NCBI RefSeq assembly: GCF_900101815.1
Contig: NZ_FNAO01000002.1
Location: 496,001 to 560,000, forward strand
DNA from: Pricia antarctica
GTDB taxonomy: Bacteria; Bacteroidota; Bacteroidia; Flavobacteriales; Flavobacteriaceae
Length of the DNA stretch: 64,000 nucleotides
Direction: 5' to 3'
In this document: in pieces, positions 44,278 to 53,806 of the stretch
Numbering within the stretch: position 1 is the first letter of the stretch
How the letters are laid out: each line of letters opens with the position of its first letter
Translations under genes and position numbers: made by a program
The notes under the pieces: model-generated
The model's database searches: none
The model's input: only the letters and a program-made list of their open reading frames with translations
What the model was told of the DNA's origin: nothing

Positions 44278-46394
44278 TACAATACATCTTAGAATCCATC
44301 GCCTTCCAACTGGTGTTTCTCATCATCTACGATTTTTTCCTAAAACGGGAAACCTTCTTCCAATGGAACCGGGCGTACTTGATTGGCACCTACCTAATAT
44401 CATTGTTTTTGCCATGGATAAAAATCGAGGCTTTTCAGACCGACGTTCCTGAACGATTTTATACATATCCGGAATACCTTTGGGGTGCAAACGATGCCGT
44501 AGTCGTCTCAGGCGCAGCAAGTTCAGGGTTTTCCATCTCTTGGGAACATGGCCTGCTGTTCGGTGGAATGCTGTTGGCCGCCTTGCTTTTCGGGTATAAA
44601 ATGCTACAGCTGTACCGGTTGAGAAGAAAAGGGGAAATCAAATCTTTCAAGGATTTTACCCGGATTGTTGTTAGTAACAGCAACGTGGCCTTCTCATTTT
44701 TCAGGTCCATTTTTCTGGGTGACCGGATCGTAGAAAAGGAACATGAACATATTATTGAACACGAACTGGTACATATCCAACAAAGGCACACGTATGATCT
44801 TTTGTTCTTCGAACTGATGCGTATTTTTGGATGGTTCAATCCATTGGTTTATGTCTATCAAAACAGAATATCCGAACTGCACGAGTTCATCGCCGATGCA
44901 CAGGTAGCGAAAACGGGCAAAGAAGAGCAATACGAATTGTTGCTGTCCCAGGCCTTTCAAACCCAGAATATATCATTCATCAATCAATTTTTTAACTCAC
45001 CATTGATCAAAAAACGGATAGTCATGTTAACCAAAGAAAAATCACTCAATATCTGGAAAGTAAAGTATTTGGCCTTAGTGCCCATGTTGATCGGTATACT
45101 GTTCTATACCTCTTGTGACCGGGATGTTTCTGACGATGAAAGTGAACAACAGGAAACCATAACCGTCGGGGATATCGAAAATTTAAGCTTGGACGAGGAG
45201 AAGGAAGTATTTACCCGATTGACCGAGTTTTCGGTTCAACTGCAGAATTGGAAGTTGACCCTAAAGGACAAAAATTCCATAATCGAGTTCTCAAAACCTC
45301 TAAGGGAAGGTTCTACGATTTCCGGACCCAACGGGGTTCCGATTAAAGCCCGAATGAAAATCGAATCCAGTGTCCTACAAGATGATTTTAGTCTATTTGA
45401 TAATCATCAGGACGTACTAAAGCTCTCCATCGGCGGGAAAAACTTTAATGCTAATGTAAAGGACAAGGATGTTCCTTTTTCGGTGGTCGAAGAAGTTCCG
45501 ATATTCCCTGGTTGTGAAGGTGCCAGCAATACGCGGGCCTGTTTTCAGGAAAAGATGCAAAGTCATATCAGCAAAAATTTCAGGTATCCCGAAGAGGCTC
45601 AGAAACAGAGTATTCAAGGTAGGGTATCGATTATGTTCACTATTGATGAACAAGGTAATATTACGAATATCAGAAAACGGGGCCCCAGTCCATTATTGGA
45701 AGATGAAACTGTACGGATAATCGAGAAACTGCCCCAAATGAAGCCGGGAAAGCAAAGGGGCGTAGCGGTTAGGGTACCGTTTTCGATTCCCATTAATTTT
45801 AAGTTGCAGCAGGCTGGGTTTAATTCTTCTTCCAAAAACCAAGATGGAAATACAACAACGGAAAAACTCCACCTGAATTCAAATGGCCCTTATCCATTAG
45901 TCATTATCGATGGCGAAGAAACTTCAAAAACGGAGTTAGATGAGATGAATACCGAGAGAATTAAATCAGTAAACGTTTTAAAAAAGGAGGCTGCCCTGAA
46001 AAAATATGGTTTAAAAGCAAAAAACGGGGTTATCGAGATAATCACAAAGGAGGGGGCCGTAGGAGATAATTCTTTTCGAGGGAATTTGCAGCCCATACAA
46101 ATCGCGGGGCACAATGCCCCAAAAGAAAAAGCTGATCATTCCAAGGCAGATCAGAATCGGATACAAGTTTCAGGATACACCTATGATATGGCCAAAAACA
46201 TGGTCTACGGTAAAATTACAGATGGCTCAATGCCCTTGCCAGGGGTAAACATAGCGGTTCAGGGATCTAATTACGGTGTAATTTCCGATTTTGATGGGGC
46301 GTTTGCCATAAACGCCGAAAAAGGGGATGTTATCACTTTTCAATACATTGGGCTACCAACTGCAAAGTTGTCGGTTACAAACTCCAAATCATAA
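44274..46394 (+). CDS. M56 (BlaR1-like) peptidase fused to TonB C-terminal, plug-like and carboxypeptidase-regulatory-like domains
   Basis: 706 residues. N-terminal membrane helices (IAFQLVFLIIYDFFL onward) and a zinc site H163-E-L-V-H167 form the M56 peptidase domain, followed by another helix (ALVPMLIGILFYTSC). The extracytoplasmic part has a TonB C-terminal-like domain (about 405-525, YPEEAQKQSIQGRVSIMF and NITNIRKRGPSPLLEDE), then a segment like the plug of TonB-dependent receptors (PLVIIDGEETSKTELDEMN, then GLKAKNGVIEIITKEG), then a carboxypeptidase-regulatory-like domain (LPGVNIAVQGSNYGVISDFD). It probably cleaves the BlaI-type repressor on sensing an envelope signal. The last three parts suggest that it mimics or contacts the TonB machinery. 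Confidence 0.9.
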   Translation: MIQYILESIAFQLVFLIIYDFFLKRETFFQWNRAYLIGTYLISLFLPWIKIEAFQTDVPERFYTYPEYLWGANDAVVVSGAASSGFSISWEHGLLFGGMLLAALLFGYKMLQLYRLRRKGEIKSFKDFTRIVVSNSNVAFSFFRSIFLGDRIVEKEHEHIIEHELVHIQQRHTYDLLFFELMRIFGWFNPLVYVYQNRISELHEFIADAQVAKTGKEEQYELLLSQAFQTQNISFINQFFNSPLIKKRIVMLTKEKSLNIWKVKYLALVPMLIGILFYTSCDRDVSDDESEQQETITVGDIENLSLDEEKEVFTRLTEFSVQLQNWKLTLKDKNSIIEFSKPLREGSTISGPNGVPIKARMKIESSVLQDDFSLFDNHQDVLKLSIGGKNFNANVKDKDVPFSVVEEVPIFPGCEGASNTRACFQEKMQSHISKNFRYPEEAQKQSIQGRVSIMFTIDEQGNITNIRKRGPSPLLEDETVRIIEKLPQMKPGKQRGVAVRVPFSIPINFKLQQAGFNSSSKNQDGNTTTEKLHLNSNGPYPLVIIDGEETSKTELDEMNTERIKSVNVLKKEAALKKYGLKAKNGVIEIITKEGAVGDNSFRGNLQPIQIAGHNAPKEKADHSKADQNRIQVSGYTYDMAKNMVYGKITDGSMPLPGVNIAVQGSNYGVISDFDGAFAINAEKGDVITFQYIGLPTAKLSVTNSKS

Positions 46395-46405
46395 AAAGAA
46401 CATAG

Positions 46406-48667
46406 ATGAAGAATGCCTTCTTGCTTTTTATACTTGTTGTAAGCAGTTCCATTGTCAATGCGCAGGACGAGGAAAAGATAGCACACCTTAAAGCGTTCGC
46501 AAAAACATACGGTTATGTCAAGTATTTTCATCCGAGCGATGAGGCGGCAAACCTTGATTGGAATGCTTTTGCCATTTATGGTGCTGCACAAATCGAGAAA
46601 TGTAATTCCGAAAAGGAAGTCCTCTTAACTTTGAAAGAACTTTTTGGCCCGATTGCCCCTTCCGCAGATTTTCAGATGGGAACAACGCCTTCGAAGTATG
46701 ATTCTTCAAAAATAACTCCAAAAGATGCCAAGGATTACAAATTGACCTATTGGCAACATAAAGGGGTCAGCAGGGGAATGGCGGTTCAAGGCCGGCCGTA
46801 TCTCAGTGTTCGGATCAATAGAACATCTACGACCGACAATTCCTCCCCGTTTGGAAATGTTATGACTTCTATCGACGCTGCGGAATATAAGGGGAAGGAC
46901 ATAAAATATTCGGGATCGGTCAAGCTGTGTGATGGCTCCGAAGGAACGGGACATCTTTGGTTTCGGGTGGATAATTCCGATGGCTCAAAGGGCTTTTTTG
47001 ATAATTTGGGAAATTCCCCCATTACCAAAAATGAATGGATGGACTATGAAATTCAGGGCAATGTCGATTCTTTGGCGACCTCACTCGTGTTCGGCTGCTT
47101 TTTGAAAGGAAAAGGGAAGCTGCTTTTAGACGATGTTCATCTTTCCTATAAAGATGGCGGGGAATGGATAGACATCCCCATAGAAAACAGCGATTTCGAA
47201 AGCGAAGCACTGGACGATAAACATGGTCAATGGAGAACTAGGGGTTACGGATATTCCTTCGGCAGTGTTTTGGAAGATACGCATGAGGGAGAGAAATCTG
47301 CGGTAATCGACTATGTTGGGGCCACCATGGAAGAAAAGGGAAATCCGATTTTCGATTTCGAACCGAAATTTGGGGAATTGATCGAGAAGAATCTCGGGGG
47401 CACTATTTTTTGTCAAATTCCCTTGGTTTTGTATGCAGATGATGAACACACCTATCCACAATCAAAAAAAGCGGATCTGACGTTTTTGGAAAAACAGTTG
47501 GAAAGCGCTCCGTCAGACCCCGCACAACTCGCCTTCAGATTGGGAAATGTGATAAATACCTTCAATGTATTCCAACATTTCTATCCTTATTTTGATGTGG
47601 TCGATGTGGATTGGGATGCCGCTTTCGAAAAGGCACTTTCAAGATGTTTTACCGATAAAACGGCAAAGGACCATTTGATAACCCTTCAAAAATTTACAGC
47701 CGAACTCAAAGATGGCCATGTTTCAGTATCAGGGATGGACAGCGAAACCTTTGCGCCCCCAATTACGTGGGAATGGATTGAGGATAAACTCATCATTACC
47801 CATATTTTTGATGAAAAAAAAGGACTAAAGGTCGGCGATGAAGTTACGCGTATCGACAATCAATCCGCTGCGGACTATTTTAAGGAAATTGAGTCCAGAA
47901 TTTCTGCGGGAACTCAGGGTTGGCTGGCCTATAGGGCAAAGGATGCCAGCTTGTTCGGCGCCAAAGACAGCAAACTCGTAATCACTTCCAAGGGTAAAAA
48001 TAGGGAACTGATCAGGGACAAGGATTTTTATCGCGAAGTACGTTCACTGATTCCTAAAAGGGATAGCTATAAGGCAATAAACGACTATGTTTTTTACCTG
48101 AATTTGGATGCCGTTTCCATGGATGCCATCAACGAACTGATGCCTGAATTGGTAAACTATAAGTCCATTATTTGTGACATGCGAGGATATCCGAACAGCA
48201 ATCATGAGTTTATTTCACACCTGTTAAAATCCAACGACACTACGGAAGCTTGGATGCAAGTGCCTAAAATTGTCTATCCCGACAGGGAAAAAATCGTCGG
48301 ATTCGAAGGTTTCGAATGGAAGATGAGGGCCAAAAAACCCTATTTGGGCGACAAGCAGATTATTTTTATAACCGATGGCAGGGCGATAAGCTATGCCGAG
48401 AGTTTCATGGGCTATATCGAAGGCTATGATTTGGCTACCATCATCGGTCAACCGACGGCGGGAACGAATGGTAACGTAAATTCATTTGAACTGTCAGGCG
48501 GATACGCAATACGGTGGACGGGAATGAAAGTAGTAAAACATGATGGTTCACAGCAGCATGCCGTAGGTATACTGCCTGATATTTACATAGAGAAGACCAT
48601 CGATGGGGTCATATCGGGAAAAGATGAATTCTTGGAAAAGGCCATTGAACTGACCGAGAAAAATTGA
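46406..48667 (+). CDS. S41 family (C-terminal processing type) peptidase
   Basis: 753 residues with a Sec signal (MKNAFLLFILVVSSSIVNAQ). The N-terminal half has a jelly-roll-like region (YSGSVKLCDGSEGTGHLWFR). A PDZ-like segment follows (KGLKVGDEVTRIDNQSAADY). The catalytic domain has VFYLNLDAVSMDAINELMP and ITDGRAISYAESFMGYIEGY, where the Ser of ISYAES is the expected nucleophile, then IIGQPTAGTNGNVNS. It starts 11 nt after the M56 stop codon and is likely in the BlaI-controlled operon. Its substrate is probably an envelope protein. Confidence 0.9.
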   Translation: MKNAFLLFILVVSSSIVNAQDEEKIAHLKAFAKTYGYVKYFHPSDEAANLDWNAFAIYGAAQIEKCNSEKEVLLTLKELFGPIAPSADFQMGTTPSKYDSSKITPKDAKDYKLTYWQHKGVSRGMAVQGRPYLSVRINRTSTTDNSSPFGNVMTSIDAAEYKGKDIKYSGSVKLCDGSEGTGHLWFRVDNSDGSKGFFDNLGNSPITKNEWMDYEIQGNVDSLATSLVFGCFLKGKGKLLLDDVHLSYKDGGEWIDIPIENSDFESEALDDKHGQWRTRGYGYSFGSVLEDTHEGEKSAVIDYVGATMEEKGNPIFDFEPKFGELIEKNLGGTIFCQIPLVLYADDEHTYPQSKKADLTFLEKQLESAPSDPAQLAFRLGNVINTFNVFQHFYPYFDVVDVDWDAAFEKALSRCFTDKTAKDHLITLQKFTAELKDGHVSVSGMDSETFAPPITWEWIEDKLIITHIFDEKKGLKVGDEVTRIDNQSAADYFKEIESRISAGTQGWLAYRAKDASLFGAKDSKLVITSKGKNRELIRDKDFYREVRSLIPKRDSYKAINDYVFYLNLDAVSMDAINELMPELVNYKSIICDMRGYPNSNHEFISHLLKSNDTTEAWMQVPKIVYPDREKIVGFEGFEWKMRAKKPYLGDKQIIFITDGRAISYAESFMGYIEGYDLATIIGQPTAGTNGNVNSFELSGGYAIRWTGMKVVKHDGSQQHAVGILPDIYIEKTIDGVISGKDEFLEKAIELTEKN

Positions 48668-48711
48668 ATCCTACGTTTACCGGATTTTAATACAAATACG
48701 CTCTAAAGATT

Positions 48712-49866
48712 TTGAGAAGCTTACTACTTATTTTTGTCGGCAGCATAATTTTTAGAATTGATGCCCAAGCTCCGCCTGACGCCAAAGGCTACTTGAAAAT
48801 CGCCGACAGCCTCTACGCCACGGGCAACTACAACAAGGCGATAAATTATTACGCAGAAACAGGAGGTGAAAATTCAGGTCTTCAGATTGCCCGGGCCTAT
48901 AACGCCATAGGCAATTTAGAGAAAGCCATTGTGCAGTATCAGAGTGTAATAGGGCAGCATCCCGATTGGCAGATTCCCCGTTTTGAATTGGGAAAATTAC
49001 TGCTTAAGGCCAAGGCGTACGACGAAGCGCGGAAACTTTTTTCCCAATTGACCGCTTCTGGAAACGATAATCCTGAATACCACTACTATCTCGGCGAAAC
49101 CTTTCAGGAGCTCGACCAACCCGCCAGTGCCCTGGTCGCCTATAAAAGCGCTATCGAATTGGATAGCAACCATTTGCGCAGTCTGTTCCAATTAGGCAAA
49201 TACTTTACGATTAAACTAGAACGCGACCAAGCATTAAGGTACGTCGATGTGGGACTCCGATTCTATAAAAACGACGTTTCCCTGATCAATTTAAAAGCGC
49301 TGATATATTATAATGATAACCAATACAAAACCGCAATCCCATGGTTCGAACGCCTGCTTGAACTTGGCGAGAACAAGCCCTATGTCTACGAGAAACTGGG
49401 GTATTGCTACTATAAAAACTGGGAATTCGAAAAGGCCAAGGAAACCTATCGCATCCTGATCGGTATCGATGACCAAAATTCCGATACCTATTTTGGTATG
49501 GCTGAGACCCTATGGAAAAACAAACAGCTTGATAGCGCTGAAATCTACATCAACAAGGCCATGAACATTCAGCGACCTATCTTTGCCAAAGGCTATGGTT
49601 CGTTGGCCAGTTTTGCACGGGAGCGGAACAACTTGAAATCCGCTTTGGCCTATTATAAACTCGCGTATAAAGAAGCCCCTTCCGATGAGATGCTCTATTT
49701 CAACATCTGCACTGTGGCCGATCAACTGTTCAAAGACCCGAAAATGAAGTTGGGGTACTATGAAAATTTTATTAAAAAGTTTGGTGCGAATAGGCCCTAT
49801 GCCTCAAAAACAGCAACCAAGCGGATTAAGGAATTGAAGGAGGAGATTCATTTTGCGAAGAATTAA
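48712..49866 (+). CDS. tetratricopeptide repeat protein (secreted)
   Basis: 384 residues starting at TTG 48712 (MRSLLLIFVGSIIFRIDAQ), which gives a Sec signal; no suitable ATG is nearby. About eight TPR units cover the mature protein (AYNAIGNLEKAIVQYQSVIG, EYHYYLGETFQELDQPASAL, YEKLGYCYYKNWEFEKAKET). TPR proteins mediate protein contacts, here on the periplasmic side. It lies 44 nt after the S41 gene and probably belongs to the same operon, suggesting an envelope-maintenance function. Confidence 0.9.
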   Translation: MRSLLLIFVGSIIFRIDAQAPPDAKGYLKIADSLYATGNYNKAINYYAETGGENSGLQIARAYNAIGNLEKAIVQYQSVIGQHPDWQIPRFELGKLLLKAKAYDEARKLFSQLTASGNDNPEYHYYLGETFQELDQPASALVAYKSAIELDSNHLRSLFQLGKYFTIKLERDQALRYVDVGLRFYKNDVSLINLKALIYYNDNQYKTAIPWFERLLELGENKPYVYEKLGYCYYKNWEFEKAKETYRILIGIDDQNSDTYFGMAETLWKNKQLDSAEIYINKAMNIQRPIFAKGYGSLASFARERNNLKSALAYYKLAYKEAPSDEMLYFNICTVADQLFKDPKMKLGYYENFIKKFGANRPYASKTATKRIKELKEEIHFAKN

Positions 49867-49951
49867 CTGGTCTCTCTGGCTCCGCTCTTTTCCTACATTC
49901 CTCCATGAATCCCACAAAAAAATCGTAATTTCCGCCTAACAATCCAAGGTA

Positions 49952-50422
49952 ATGCGGAACCTTTCCATTTTATTTTTGCTATGCCTGCTGACCGCTTGTG
50001 ACTGGTCTGCCAAACGGGAGAAAAGGACTCAAGAACTGGTCGACCAAGAAATACTGGCCATTGATTGGGAAGATGTGGACCAATACCCCCTTTTTGCCGA
50101 TTGTGATGAACTGGACAGCAAATCCGATCAGAAAAAGTGCTTTATGGAAACCTTGCTGAGGCACTTTTCCAAGTCCTTGCAAAATTCGGATCTTGTTTTG
50201 GAAAAGGAAATTAAGGATACCATTTTTGTCAATTTCAGAATGGAAGATACTGGCGCGATTACCCTGATAAACATCAAAAACGATGAACAGCTAAGCCAAC
50301 AAGTCCCCGATTTTCGTAACCAGATCGAAAAAAGCCTGAACAGCCTTCCGAAGATAGAACCTGCCTTGAAGCGTGGCATTCCCGTAAGTGCTAAATTTCG
50401 GATACCGATTGTTTTGCAGTAG
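49952..50422 (+). CDS. lipoprotein with a TonB C-terminal-like domain
   Basis: 156 residues. A lipoprotein signal ends LCLLTAC-DW, then a charged linker (KREKRTQELVDQ), then a domain resembling the TonB C-terminus (VDQYPLFADCDELD, VNFRMEDTGAITLINIKND, LPKIEPALKRGIPVSAKFR). There is no N-terminal transmembrane helix of a true TonB. It resembles part of the M56 protein in the same operon, so the two may share a partner. A CATGGCG/CGCCATG hairpin follows. Confidence 0.8.
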   Translation: MRNLSILFLLCLLTACDWSAKREKRTQELVDQEILAIDWEDVDQYPLFADCDELDSKSDQKKCFMETLLRHFSKSLQNSDLVLEKEIKDTIFVNFRMEDTGAITLINIKNDEQLSQQVPDFRNQIEKSLNSLPKIEPALKRGIPVSAKFRIPIVLQ

Positions 50423-50433
50423 GCCGCTGTTTT

Positions 50434-50457
50434 CATGGCGAGGAGCGTTGCGCCATG
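50434..50457. repeat. hairpin CATGGCG-N10-CGCCATG
   Basis: Exact 7-bp arms directly after the TonB-domain lipoprotein gene. The loop contains GAGGAGCG, a word that recurs near 57327. No T-run follows, so it is more like a REP element than a classical terminator. Confidence 0.4.
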
Positions 50458-50562
50458 GTTGGTTTAAGGTTTAATACCTTTAGGCGTGATTGAACCTTGA
50501 ATTTTATGCTTGCAAATGTCAAACCAATACCAACTAGGGCATGCTGCAAACCGAACTCCAAG

Positions 50563-50594
50563 ATAAACTCATAAACCTATAAACCCATAAACTC
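50563..50594. repeat. four tandem copies of an 8-bp repeat before ruvC
   Basis: ATAAACTC, ATAAACCT, ATAAACCC and ATAAACTC follow one another exactly and end 6 nt before the ruvC start codon. Copy-number changes would alter the spacing around the initiation region. Confidence 0.7.
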
Positions 50595-50600
50595 CCTTTT

Positions 50601-51152
50601 TTGTCCAAAGAAAAAATCATATTAGGCATAGACCCCGGAACTACAATCATGGGTTTCGGGCTTATAAAAGTAGTCGATAAAAAAATGGCTTTCCTTCAAA
50701 TGAACGAGCTGCTTCTGAGCAAGTATAAAGATCCGTACACTAAGCTGAAACTAATTTTTGAGCGTACCATCGATTTGATCGATCAGTACCATCCCGATGA
50801 AATTGCCATCGAGGCTCCGTTTTATGGCAAGAATGTACAATCAATGCTCAAGTTAGGTCGTGCGCAAGGTGTGGCCATGGCCGCAGGTCTTTCACGGCAA
50901 ATTCCCATTACGGAATACCTTCCCAAAAAAATCAAGATGGCCATTACGGGCAATGGCAATGCGAGTAAGGAACAGGTCGCTAAAATGCTGCAAAGCACCT
51001 TGGGCCTAAAATCCCTTCCCAAAAATCTGGACAGTACCGACGGCCTTGCCGCAGCGGTCTGCCATTTCTACAACGAGGGTAGGGTCGAGGCCGGTAAAAG
51101 CTACACCGGTTGGGAGGCTTTCGTGAAGCAAAATCCGAAAAAAGTCAAGTGA
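50601..51152 (+). CDS. ruvC: crossover junction endodeoxyribonuclease RuvC
   Basis: 183 residues from TTG 50601 (MSKEKIILGIDPGT). The acidic active site of the RNase H-like resolvase is visible: D11 (GIDPGT), E71 (AIEAPFYG), D144 and D147 (NLDSTDGLA). RuvC cuts Holliday junctions with RuvAB. In Bacteroidota it is often found close to hemW, as here. An octamer tandem array lies immediately upstream. No ATG start is available. Confidence 0.95.
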   Translation: MSKEKIILGIDPGTTIMGFGLIKVVDKKMAFLQMNELLLSKYKDPYTKLKLIFERTIDLIDQYHPDEIAIEAPFYGKNVQSMLKLGRAQGVAMAAGLSRQIPITEYLPKKIKMAITGNGNASKEQVAKMLQSTLGLKSLPKNLDSTDGLAAAVCHFYNEGRVEAGKSYTGWEAFVKQNPKKVK

Positions 51153-51318
51153 TTCAGTACCGTTAAATGATTTTATCGAATTAAATCGCGGGTAATCCGA
51201 CAAATCGAATTAAAATCGCATTCCCTTCGTTTTAAAATAAAAGCCGTATTAAAACGTTCACGTTCCTAATACTATGGGTTTTTTATAGAATCATAACATA
51301 CCGTTGTCCAAAAAAGCG

Positions 51319-51332
51319 GTAGGTAAACCTAC
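51319..51332. repeat. GTAGGT-AA-ACCTAC palindrome just before the kinase gene
   Basis: A perfect 14-bp palindrome ends 5 nt before the ATG of the hybrid histidine kinase. It could be an operator or a small stem masking the ribosome entry site. Confidence 0.35.
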
Positions 51333-51337
51333 TTTTT

Positions 51338-53737
51338 ATGCGGCATATCAGACAGTATTCTTTCCACCTATTTTTCGTGCTAGCTTTTTTGCTATGTGGG
51401 TGCGGTTTACTTCAAGCACAGCTAGTCATCACCGAAAATCTTAAAAGCCCCATATCTCTTCGCTCAAAGGCCGAGTTATTTGTCGCGGGAACAAAATCCT
51501 ATTCAATAGACCAAATAATCCGTCTTTCGGACCCTGATTCGTTTGAACCCCTGACCGATTTTGACGAAAATCTGGGTTTTTCGAAGGATAACTTTTGGAT
51601 GCGTTTTCAACTGAAAAATCAAACTGAAAAAGAGGGGCATTATTATTTGGAAACCGCTCGCCCGATAACGGATATCGTTACGCTGTACATCAAGGATGGC
51701 CCCGAGAAAATAACATCCCAGAAAAGTGGGGATGCCATCCCATTCGGTCAAAAAAGTATTTTGCACCGAAAATCCGCTTTCCGGATAGATATAGGTGCAG
51801 GGCGGACTATTGAAGCTTATATCCATATAAAAAGCGATGGCGAAGTGGTAATGCTTCCCCTAAAATTAGTACCGGAAAAATTATTTTTATACGAAACCTA
51901 CAAAGAGCAATTGTTCTACGGGTTTTTCTACGGCATTCTGGTTTTGGCCTGTATCATCTACCTCTTCTTTTATTTTGCGATGCGCGATACTGCTTTCGTG
52001 TATTATGGTCTTTATGTCTTGTTTATCGCCCTATTGCAGTTTTCTTTGGATGGGCTTTTCCATCAGTACATCCTTCCCGACGGGGGCTACTTTTCGAAAA
52101 GGGCCGTGCTTTTTGCCGCCTTGATATCCCTGTTCTTTTTCGTAAATTATGGCCGGAAGTTTTTGGATATTAAGAACCATGGCACCTATCTATTGGCCGC
52201 CTTTGAAATCATGTCGGGCATTACATTTATTGTTACTCTGGCGCTTTTGGCAGTACCGGGATTTTTAGCCTATTGCTATCCTTTGGCAAACCACATCGGG
52301 TTGGCCATTTTACTTTTGACCATAACTTCGATTGTCTTCTTACGAATAAAAAAAGTCGAGGTGGATAGGTTCTTTATGCTAGGTATCAGTTTCTTGATAC
52401 TTGGTTTCGTAGTGTTCATCCTAAATAATCTCAACTTGTTGCCCAACTCTTTTATCACGGAGAACGGAGCCAAATTCGGTATCGGCCTTGAGATTATTTT
52501 TCTTTCACTTTCCATGGGCAACCGCATCCGAAATCTTCGGGAAAGCAATGAAAAAAACCAGCTTCTGGCCTTGCAACGGCTTGAGGATATGAACGATATG
52601 AAATCCTCTTTTATCTCGAACATAAGCCATGAACTACGAACGCCATTGAACCTGATCATGGGCGTAGCGGAAACCCTTCGGAAAGATAAAAGGGATAAAG
52701 ACCTTCAAGAAAAGTGCCAACTGATATTGAACTCCTCGGAAACGCTTTTGGGCCACGTCGATGACATTATCGACTTTACGAGTATCGAAAAGGGGGAGCA
52801 GGAACTAGATGAAAATCCTTTTGACCTTCATAACACATTGAACAGGGTCGCACGAATCAACCAAAATAAGGCACAGCATAAAAATATCGATTTCACCTAC
52901 ACGCATGCCACAGGAATGCCCGAAAAAATCATCGGCGACCGAAGAAAATTGATTCAGGTGCTCAACAATCTTTTAGATAATGCGGTTAAGTTCACCTCGT
53001 CTGGCAAGGTAAGCTTTCATGTGGACCATCGCCTGAAAAAAGATGCTTCGGTAGGATTTGTTTTCTCTATTCAGGATACCGGTAGCGGTATATCCAAGGA
53101 AAAAATGAGCACCATCTATGAATCTTTTACAAAAAATTCTAGTGCGGATAAACGGGAGTTTTACGGACTGGGACTGGGACTCTATGTGGCCAAGAGTTAT
53201 GTCGACCTTCAAAATGGAAATATCAACATACAAAATGCCGCTGATCAGGGTACGGTGTGCCGTGTAGAGCTGGAGTTTAAAATAGACGTAAGCCAAACTT
53301 CCGAACCAGAGGATATAAAAATCGGAGAAGTCGGTAAAACTAATTTTGATGGATGCCGTATCCTTCTGGTAGAGGATAATAAAATGAACCAAATGGTCGT
53401 CAAACTGGCGGTCAAACAGTGGCAAAACATTCATTTAGAAATAGCGAATCATGGCGGGGAAGCCATGGAAATGCTTAAACAGTGCACCTACGACATCATT
53501 CTAATGGATCTACAAATGCCCGTCATGGACGGTTTCGAGGCTACCGCCAATATTCGCTCCGGAAAAGCAGGGGAAGCCATAAAGAATATTCCAATTCTGG
53601 TCCTTACCGCCGACGCTACCGATGCCACCAAAAAGGAAGTTTTCAGGTTAGGGGCGAACGACTACATGACCAAGCCCGTAAAGGCCGACCTTCTTTGTAG
53701 CAAGATTAGAAAGAATCTTGTGCCCGTCGGCCGGTAG
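51338..53737 (+). CDS. 7TMR-DISM hybrid histidine kinase with C-terminal receiver
   Basis: 799 residues: signal region (FHLFFVLAFLLCGCGLLQAQ), a 7TMR-DISM extracellular jelly-roll domain (about 30-180), seven membrane helices (about 190-395), a HisKA domain with H431 (NISHELRTPLN), a HATPase with DNAVKFTSSGKVSF and FYGLGLGLYVAKSYVD, then a receiver domain with D724 (ILMDLQMPVMDG). It senses an external, probably carbohydrate-like ligand. The receiver without an output domain suggests it passes the signal to another protein by phosphorelay. It sits between ruvC and hemW, which are usually adjacent, so it may be an insertion. Confidence 0.94.
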   Translation: MRHIRQYSFHLFFVLAFLLCGCGLLQAQLVITENLKSPISLRSKAELFVAGTKSYSIDQIIRLSDPDSFEPLTDFDENLGFSKDNFWMRFQLKNQTEKEGHYYLETARPITDIVTLYIKDGPEKITSQKSGDAIPFGQKSILHRKSAFRIDIGAGRTIEAYIHIKSDGEVVMLPLKLVPEKLFLYETYKEQLFYGFFYGILVLACIIYLFFYFAMRDTAFVYYGLYVLFIALLQFSLDGLFHQYILPDGGYFSKRAVLFAALISLFFFVNYGRKFLDIKNHGTYLLAAFEIMSGITFIVTLALLAVPGFLAYCYPLANHIGLAILLLTITSIVFLRIKKVEVDRFFMLGISFLILGFVVFILNNLNLLPNSFITENGAKFGIGLEIIFLSLSMGNRIRNLRESNEKNQLLALQRLEDMNDMKSSFISNISHELRTPLNLIMGVAETLRKDKRDKDLQEKCQLILNSSETLLGHVDDIIDFTSIEKGEQELDENPFDLHNTLNRVARINQNKAQHKNIDFTYTHATGMPEKIIGDRRKLIQVLNNLLDNAVKFTSSGKVSFHVDHRLKKDASVGFVFSIQDTGSGISKEKMSTIYESFTKNSSADKREFYGLGLGLYVAKSYVDLQNGNINIQNAADQGTVCRVELEFKIDVSQTSEPEDIKIGEVGKTNFDGCRILLVEDNKMNQMVVKLAVKQWQNIHLEIANHGGEAMEMLKQCTYDIILMDLQMPVMDGFEATANIRSGKAGEAIKNIPILVLTADATDATKKEVFRLGANDYMTKPVKADLLCSKIRKNLVPVGR

Positions 53738-53806
53738 TCTTGTATTTGAAGGAATCAATAGGTCAACGAATGAATTGGTACTTTTACACCTTGAACCATA
53801 ACGTTG

